Assembly (NCBI GenBank): GCA_964542985.1
Contig: CAZIWH010000003.1
Span: 1 to 64,000 of the forward strand
Reading direction: 5' to 3'
Length of the DNA: 64,000 bases
DNA from: QNYQ01 sp964542985
GTDB taxonomy: Archaea > Thermoproteota > Thermoprotei_A > Sulfolobales > Pyrodictiaceae
Shown: positions 59,163-64,000 of the stretch, one piece after another
Position numbering within the stretch: the stretch's first letter is position 1
Layout of the letters: every line of letters starts with the position of its first letter
Program-made: the position numbers and the translations under genes
Notes under the pieces: model-generated
Database searches by the model: none
The model's input: the letters and a program-made list of their open reading frames with translations, nothing else
What the model was told of the DNA's origin: nothing

Positions 59163-60704
59163 TTAGCCCAGGCTGCCGCGTATCACGCCGGCCCTGGCTA
59201 TGGCCTCCTCTGCTACGCTGCGCAGGCCTGCTGCTATGGCTTCGCGTGCCTCCAGGAGGGCCTCCTCGTAGTCGGGGGGCGGGCCTCCCGGGCGGCTGCG
59301 GGCTATGGTCTCGGCCTCTTCCACGTCCTCCTTTATGAGGCGGAGGGCATCCTCGTCCTTGACGTACGTCTCGAGCACCCTAGGCGCGTAGTAGCGTAGC
59401 TCGTGCTCCGCGTCGAGGGGGAGGAGGGGCAGCAGCTCCAGGAGCTGCTCGACCGCGTCCTCGCCTAGGCGGCGTCTTGCCTCCCGGAGGCCCCTGCCGA
59501 GCCCTATGAGGGCGGGTGGGAGGCCGATGGTGTAAAGGGCGGCGGCGAAGCTTATCGCCCTCGGGAGGTGGAGGCTCCTCGGCGGCCTCATCTCCAACAG
59601 CTCGGGGTCGGCGGCGAACTCTAGGCTCGACTCGAGGCTCCTGGGGTACTCGCTGTGGCTGAGCCTCGCCCTCCTCTTGGGCACGAAGCTCGCTACCTCG
59701 GAGACGAGCCTGGCTATGCGTAGGAGGAGGCGGAGGTACTCTCTCGTGAACACCTTGGCTGCCGTGACGAGGAGCTTCTCCTGCTCCGGGTCGAGCAGCC
59801 TGGGCTCTGTGTGGAGCCCGGAGCGGAGCGCCTCTACGACAGCCGCGACTGCCCCGGGGCCCTGGTCGTAGCGGAGCCCGGACTGAATAGTGGCGGTGGA
59901 GTAGCCCCTGTACTGCCTCTTGAACATCTCTACGGCCCAGGGGCTGAGGTGGCCGCGGAAGGGTAGCGCCCCGACACCCATGATGGGGTAGACCCTTGTG
60001 TTCGCATCCTCGGCCCAACGGTGGAGCCTCGACAGCGCGTAGACGAGTGCCAGGCTCGAAGTGAGGTGACCGTAGGCGAGCGCGGTGTCCGACTTGCCTA
60101 AGAGGACACGGTAGTGGGTGTAGTGGAGCCCGAGGTAGCTCAGCAGCGCATTCTTCATCCCTTCGAGTATCTTGTCCACGTGGAGGAGGGCCTGGAAGTC
60201 CTCGACCAGGGGTATGACCTCTATCTGGCCAGTCTTTATGCCCAGCTCCTCCTCGGCGAGCCTCTGGAGCTTCAGTATCCTCCTCTGCACCACGTATATC
60301 TCGTACCCGGTGCTGCTCATCGGGTTTATTATGTAGCGGACAGCTTCTCTCCCAGTCTTCTCCAGCGCCTTCTTGTTTGCGACAAGAACGCCCCAGAGGA
60401 CCATAACCTGGCGCTCGGGCTCCTCGAGCCTCTCCGAGGGTATCCTCGGGGTTACGAGGAAGTCCTCGCCCGGCACCAGGCCGTGGAGGAGCAGCTTCTC
60501 AACCACCCACTGGACCTGGTGGTAGGGAGTCAGCTTGCCCTCATAGTCTATCATCTTCTCGTCCAGGCCCAGGCCTCCACGGCTCCTGGGGAGGAGGTCG
60601 CGGAGAGCCTCCTCAACCTCATCCTGCGCACTGAACCCGCGGCTCGCGGAGTCCGGGTGCTGCGTGGCCATCGCCAGTGGTACGGGGTAGCCGAGCACCC
60701 TCAA
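59163..60704 (-). CDS. ppcA: Phosphoenolpyruvate carboxylase, archaeal type
   Basis: 513 residues, the short archaeal PEPC form. Carboxylates PEP to oxaloacetate for aspartate synthesis. Seen: AMATQHPDSASR near the N-terminus, DEKMIDYEGKLTPYHQV, PMSSTGYEIYVVQRRIL, GHLTSSLALVYALS, and VGALPFRGHLSP followed by GYSTATIQSGLRYDQG. Oxaloacetate feeds the pyr, threonine and methionine genes in this window. Start ATG/GTG at 60704, promoter not obvious apart from CTTATATG about 45 nt upstream on the minus strand. Confidence 0.94.
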   Translation of the reverse strand: MRVLGYPVPLAMATQHPDSASRGFSAQDEVEEALRDLLPRSRGGLGLDEKMIDYEGKLTPYHQVQWVVEKLLLHGLVPGEDFLVTPRIPSERLEEPERQVMVLWGVLVANKKALEKTGREAVRYIINPMSSTGYEIYVVQRRILKLQRLAEEELGIKTGQIEVIPLVEDFQALLHVDKILEGMKNALLSYLGLHYTHYRVLLGKSDTALAYGHLTSSLALVYALSRLHRWAEDANTRVYPIMGVGALPFRGHLSPWAVEMFKRQYRGYSTATIQSGLRYDQGPGAVAAVVEALRSGLHTEPRLLDPEQEKLLVTAAKVFTREYLRLLLRIARLVSEVASFVPKRRARLSHSEYPRSLESSLEFAADPELLEMRPPRSLHLPRAISFAAALYTIGLPPALIGLGRGLREARRRLGEDAVEQLLELLPLLPLDAEHELRYYAPRVLETYVKDEDALRLIKEDVEEAETIARSRPGGPPPDYEEALLEAREAIAAGLRSVAEEAIARAGVIRGSLG

Positions 60705-60814
60705 CGACCCTGGATAGCGTTGGAATGCCGGTGGGAGGAACCCGCATATAAGGCCTTATGCCGGCCTCGGGGCTGCAGTGGCCCCGAAGAGGCCCCGGGA
60801 GGTGGGGCGAGGCT

Positions 60815-61762
60815 TTGGCCTCCCATGTAAGGGTTAGGGCGTACGCGAGCAGCGCCAACCTCGGGCCAGGCTTCGACGCGGTAGCAGTGGCGCACACCAG
60901 CTTCTACGACGAGGTTGAGGCCAGGCTGGAGCCCGGCAGCGGTAGCGTAGTCATCGAGACCGTGTATGGTCCCTACGCGGTTGGCGCCGGGAACGCCGAG
61001 ACCGCGAAGAGGGCGGTGGAGGAGCTGCTCAGGCTCACCGGCTACAGGCTGGGCTCAGAGGACCTCGTGCTCCGCGTCTACAAGGGCGTGCCCGCGGGCA
61101 GGGGGCTAGGGAGCAGCGGCGCCTCCGCCGCCGCCGCGGTCAAGGCTGCCTCCATGCTGCTCGGCCTCGAGGACGAGGCGGACGCTACCCTGCTCGTTGA
61201 GGCTGCGGGCCGTGGCGAGGCCGCCGCGGCAGGGAGCCCGCACTACGACAACGCTGCAGCGAGCCTTCTGGGAGGCTTCTCCGTCGTCGCGAGGGACCTT
61301 GAGGGCAGGCTCTACGTGCGCAGCTTTCCCCTTGAGGCCTGGTTCGTGGTCTACGTGCCCAAGCCGAGGATGCTCCTCGGAGCAAAGACTAGGCTGATGA
61401 GGGAGGTGCTGCCCAAGACTGTGCCGCTTGACGCCGCGGCAAGGAACTGGGCGAGGCTCGCCATGCTCGTCGCGGCTGTGCTCAGCGGAGACTTGAGGCT
61501 GTTTGGGGAGATGATGATGCAGGACGAGATAGTTGAGCCTGCGAGGCGCCGCTACATACCATGCTACCTGGAGGCCAGGGAGGCCGCTCTCGGCGCTGGG
61601 GCTCTCGGCGTAGCTATAAGCGGCGCTGGGCCCAGCCTGGTGGCGCTCGCTGCGGACGAGAAGACGGCCAACAAGGTTGCGGCTGCGCTCGCCGAGTGCC
61701 CCTGCTGCGAGCCTGACATAGTGAAGGCGGCGCGGCCCGCGCCCCCAGCCTCAAGGGTGTAG
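60815..61762 (+). CDS. thrB: Homoserine kinase
   Basis: About 315 residues from TTG 60815 with GGGAGGTGG at 60797-60805. GHMP kinase phosphorylating homoserine for threonine synthesis. N-terminal VRAYASSANLGPGFDAVAVA, ATP loop VPAGRGLGSSGASAAAAVKA and C-terminal GVAISGAGPSLVAL are intact. Next gene uses the same branch-point metabolite, so the pair handles homoserine or its phosphate. Confidence 0.93.
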   Translation: MASHVRVRAYASSANLGPGFDAVAVAHTSFYDEVEARLEPGSGSVVIETVYGPYAVGAGNAETAKRAVEELLRLTGYRLGSEDLVLRVYKGVPAGRGLGSSGASAAAAVKAASMLLGLEDEADATLLVEAAGRGEAAAAGSPHYDNAAASLLGGFSVVARDLEGRLYVRSFPLEAWFVVYVPKPRMLLGAKTRLMREVLPKTVPLDAAARNWARLAMLVAAVLSGDLRLFGEMMMQDEIVEPARRRYIPCYLEAREAALGAGALGVAISGAGPSLVALAADEKTANKVAAALAECPCCEPDIVKAARPAPPASRV

Positions 61763-61784
61763 AGGAGGGCGGAGGGGCCCGGGA

Positions 61785-62958
61785 TTGGTGTACAGCGCGA
61801 CCCGCGTCATAGAGGCGCTCCGTGGCGCCCGCAGCCCCGGGGAGCCTCTTGTGCCGCCGGTCAGCGTCTCCGCGGTCTACAGGTTCGTCGAGGCAGATGT
61901 GCCGCCGGTCATGGAGGTGAAGTACGGGAGAGAGAACAACCCGACCACAATGCTGCTTGAACGCGGCCTCGCCGTGGCCGAGGAGGCTGACTGGTGCCTC
62001 GCCTTCAACAGTGGGATGGCTGCCATAGCGGGGGTATTGGAGGCCCTGGCCTCGCTCGAGGGCAGGCTCCGCGTGGTCTCCTCGAGGCTCCTTTACGGCT
62101 CCACACGCACCCTCCTTGACAAGATGAAGGTCCTCGGCCTCCTGGAGGTCAGGTACGCGGGGCCCCCCTGGGAGGAGCTCCTCGAGGCAGTGGAGGAGGA
62201 GAAGCCCAACCTCGTAGTCGTGGAGACCATTGGGAACCCGACGCTCCGCGTCCCCCCGCTGCCCAGGCTCTCCAGGCTCTGCCGCGGCGTGGGCTGCAGG
62301 CTCCTCGTGGNNNNNNNNNNCCCCCTACCTCTACCAGCCGCTGAGCCTTGGAGACCACGTGATAGTAGTGGAAAGCCTCACAAAATACATCAGTGGCCAT
62401 AATGACGTGCTTGGCGGCGCTGCCTGCGGCCTCGGCGAAGAACTCCTGGAACCCATCTGGCAGGCGCGCAGGCTCACCGGAACCATACTCCAGCCCCTCG
62501 AGGCCTACCTGGCAGCGAGGGGCCTCAAGACGCTCCACCTCCGCATGGAGCGGGTCTCCCGCACGGCCATAGAGCTCGCCAGAGCCGTTGAGGAGTCTGG
62601 GCTGGCCTCCAGGGTCTACTACCCCGGGCTAGAGAGTCATCCCGACCACACCGAGGCCCGCAGCCTCTTCCCCGGCCTCTACGGCGGCGTGGTGAGCATA
62701 GAGGTTCCGGGCTGCGCTGAGGCCGCGAAGAGGATGCTCAAAAGCCTCCGCATAGTGGTGCCGGGGCCCAGCCTGGGCGGCGTGGAGTCAATAGCAGCGT
62801 ACCCTTATGAGAGCAGCCACAGGGGGTTGAGCGAGGAGGAGAAGCGGAGGCTCGGCATAACCCCAGGCCTGGTCAGGATAAGCGTCGGCCTAGAGGATTC
62901 CGGAGATCTTGTCGAGGACGTGCTGACCGCGCTTAGGGCGGCGACAGGTAGGGGCTGA
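61785..62958 (+). CDS. Cystathionine gamma-synthase/lyase family PLP enzyme, split by assembly gap
   Basis: The two open frames on each side of the 10-N gap (62311-62320) belong to one gene of about 390 residues. Before the gap: YGRENNPTTMLLERGLAVAE, FNSGMAAIAGVLEAL, VSSRLLYGSTRTLLDKM and VVETIGNPTLRVP. After it: ESLTKYISGHNDVLGG with the PLP lysine, and GGVESIAAYPYESSHRG. The gap removes the DNTF-like segment. Family members use O-acyl- or O-phosphohomoserine or cystathionine; being next to thrB suggests methionine or transsulfuration, with substrate uncertain. Starts TTG 61785, 22 bp after thrB. Confidence 0.88.
62311..62320. other. Assembly gap (10 N)
   Basis: Ten unknown bases within the cystathionine gamma-synthase-family gene, at the place where the strand before PLP-binding Asp is expected. 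The frame shifts across it, so true length differs. Confidence 0.99.
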
Positions 62959-63415
62959 GGAGCCGCCGCAGGGCCTCCAATAGCTCGCCCGGAGGCATGC
63001 CACGCAGCTTCTCAATGCTCTCTGCAAGCTCCCTGTCGCCAACCGAGCACCTAACCCACGCCGCCAGGATCCCCGTGGATACCATGTACGCGGCTTCCTC
63101 GGCGCCGAGGAGTCCATAGTGGAGGACGGCGGCGAGCTGCGTCACGCTCCTAACCCGGAGCAGCACGGGGCCGCGGGGCCCTAGGGCGTAGAGCGGCTCG
63201 CTTGCCTCATTCCTGCTCGTGGCTACTGGCACTATAAGTCCGCCCCTCCTCGCTACAAGCCCTATCCTCTCAAGCTCAAGCACATATCTTCTCACTGTGG
63301 AGGGCCTCAACCCCAGTGCCTCCGCCAGAGCCTTGACCTCCATTGGGCCGCGAGCCCGCAGCTCCTCGAGCAGCCGGCGATAGGACTCAGGTAGCTGCTG
63401 GCCGCTGCCCTGCAA
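62933..63415 (-). CDS. Winged-helix transcriptional regulator
   Basis: About 160 residues from TTG 63415; the longer open frame (63604) runs through the promoter, where ATTTATCAC lies near 63455. N-terminal wHTH (SYRRLLEELRARGPMEVKAL, recognition helix RPSTVRRYVLELERIGLV, wing RRGGLIVP). The C-terminal helical region (VTQLAAVLHYGLLGAEEAAY) may be a dimer or ligand domain. It overlaps the convergent PLP-enzyme gene by 26 bp. Targets unknown. Confidence 0.72.
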   Translation of the reverse strand: MQGSGQQLPESYRRLLEELRARGPMEVKALAEALGLRPSTVRRYVLELERIGLVARRGGLIVPVATSRNEASEPLYALGPRGPVLLRVRSVTQLAAVLHYGLLGAEEAAYMVSTGILAAWVRCSVGDRELAESIEKLRGMPPGELLEALRRLLSPYLSPP

Positions 63416-63587
63416 AGCCGATGCCCCAGTGCCGTAGCAGTGAATAACTGTAGTGATAAATCCTGCCCGGGATAGAGCGGGTTCGCTGCAGCCTCTAGGG
63501 CTCCAAGCCGGCCGCAGTCCACAGTTGTGTGGGACACGGAACGTTTTACGGAACACCCCGCCGCGGGCCCCTGCCGGGGTGGTTAGT

Positions 63588-64000
63588 GTGAGGCGGCACG
63601 GCATCCAGGTCCTCCTTGTGCTCGCGCTTCTCGCTGTCCCCCTGCTTGCCCCCCTGGCCGGGGCGCAGCAGGGCTACACGTGGACCAGGACGGTGACGAT
63701 GCTCGTCCCGGCGGTGGCGAGGACATCCACCGGCTACGTCGGCGTCATGTCAAGGCTTGTGGTCACCGTGGCGGCGCCTGGCAGCGGCACGGTCTACGTC
63801 TCCGCGGACCCATTGACGGAGCTGGACATGCAGGCAGCGGCCAGGATGGCCGCGGTGATAGGCACGCTGCTCGCTGGATACGACTACTACAGCTTCGACT
63901 ACTTCATCCGCGTCGAGTCGAACTCCACTATAGTGGGTGGCCCCAGCGCCAGTGGTGCCATGGCCGTAGCTATAATGGCGGCGCTCCGCGGCAAGACTAT
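63588..64000 (+). CDS. Second secreted Lon-type (S16) protease, 3' end beyond window
   Basis: Open from GTG 63588 to the window edge (137 codons). Signal peptide QVLLVLALLAVPLLAPLAGA is followed by strands (RLVVTVAAPGSGTVYVSADP) and the S16 nucleophile motif STIVGGPSASGAMAVAIMAA. The GGPSASG core is identical to that of the protease at 41957-43678, so the two are paralogues or share an S16 subfamily. The Lys of the dyad is beyond the end. Confidence 0.8.
   Translation, partial: MRRHGIQVLLVLALLAVPLLAPLAGAQQGYTWTRTVTMLVPAVARTSTGYVGVMSRLVVTVAAPGSGTVYVSADPLTELDMQAAARMAAVIGTLLAGYDYYSFDYFIRVESNSTIVGGPSASGAMAVAIMAALRGKT

Noticed and set aside
1..64000. CRISPR array, insertion sequence or provirus
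   Set aside because: No evenly spaced direct repeats, no transposase, integrase or structural virus gene was seen on either strand.

Overview
The window looks like chromosomal DNA of a hyperthermophilic crenarchaeon (Thermoproteota, Desulfurococcales). A Pyrodictiaceae member such as Pyrodictium would fit, but the genus is inference. The evidence is: intron-bearing tRNA-Ser and tRNA-Cys genes with encoded CCA ends; ribosomal protein L13e; SRP19; an Sm-like protein; archaeal-type PEP carboxylase and SAM synthetase; a zinc-bearing PyrI; diphthine synthase; Trm10, Nep1 and TtuA-type RNA modification enzymes; GTG and TTG starts, Shine-Dalgarno sites and TATA-like promoters; GC-rich coding DNA; and an H2-uptake [NiFe] hydrogenase with HypA and HypB. 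Two 10-N assembly gaps (22247-22256 and 62311-62320) each split one gene, so this is draft sequence.

Layout. 1-2.25 kb: tRNA-Ser (cut by the window edge), polyamine aminopropyltransferase, tRNA-Val(CAC), then about 0.9 kb of AT-richer decayed DNA holding a broken PH-domain-like membrane gene. 2.25-10.7 kb: a ThiN-type regulator, an M20 peptidase, diphthine synthase, a GPN GTPase, an NfeD-type membrane protease and several small regulators (RHH, HTH-CBS, Fur, HTH). 10.9-18.9 kb: pyrimidine synthesis, with CTP synthase on the minus strand and a tight pyrF-E-B-I-K-C operon on the plus strand. 18.8-25.2 kb: SRP19 and a MacB-like ABC system whose middle gene encodes a very large exported protein. 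25.2-29.5 kb: hydrogenase island (hypB, hypA, NikR-like regulator, an unknown protein, large subunit).

29.7-36.3 kb: a saccharopine-dehydrogenase-like enzyme, a tRNA-binding domain protein, DUF211, an Lrp regulator, L13e and a nucleoside-type ABC transporter without a binding protein. 36.3-45.1 kb: a PD-(D/E)XK-like unknown, an AEC carrier, the overlapping ttuA/ttuB-like pair, uridine phosphorylase, family 4 uracil-DNA glycosylase, a secreted Lon-type (S16) protease and a Trm5-family methyltransferase. 45.2-55.4 kb: tRNA-Cys, Trm10, a phosphoribosyltransferase, a cupin, a DUF460 protein, SAM synthetase, LSm, a PhoU-like regulator, Nep1 and tRNA-Val(TAC). 55.4-64 kb: a gene-free stretch with five inverted-repeat boxes (candidate replication origin or operator array), two unknown envelope proteins, PEP carboxylase, homoserine kinase, a cystathionine gamma-synthase family enzyme, an HTH regulator and the start of a second secreted S16 protease.

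The genes describe an H2-oxidising hyperthermophile with complete UMP/CTP synthesis apart from PyrD, which is not in the window, and with anaplerotic CO2 fixation feeding aspartate, threonine and methionine synthesis. RNA-modification genes are numerous. The most striking structural observation is that the two tRNA-Val genes, 54 kb apart and in opposite orientation, form a 98-nt inverted repeat that differs only at the wobble base.
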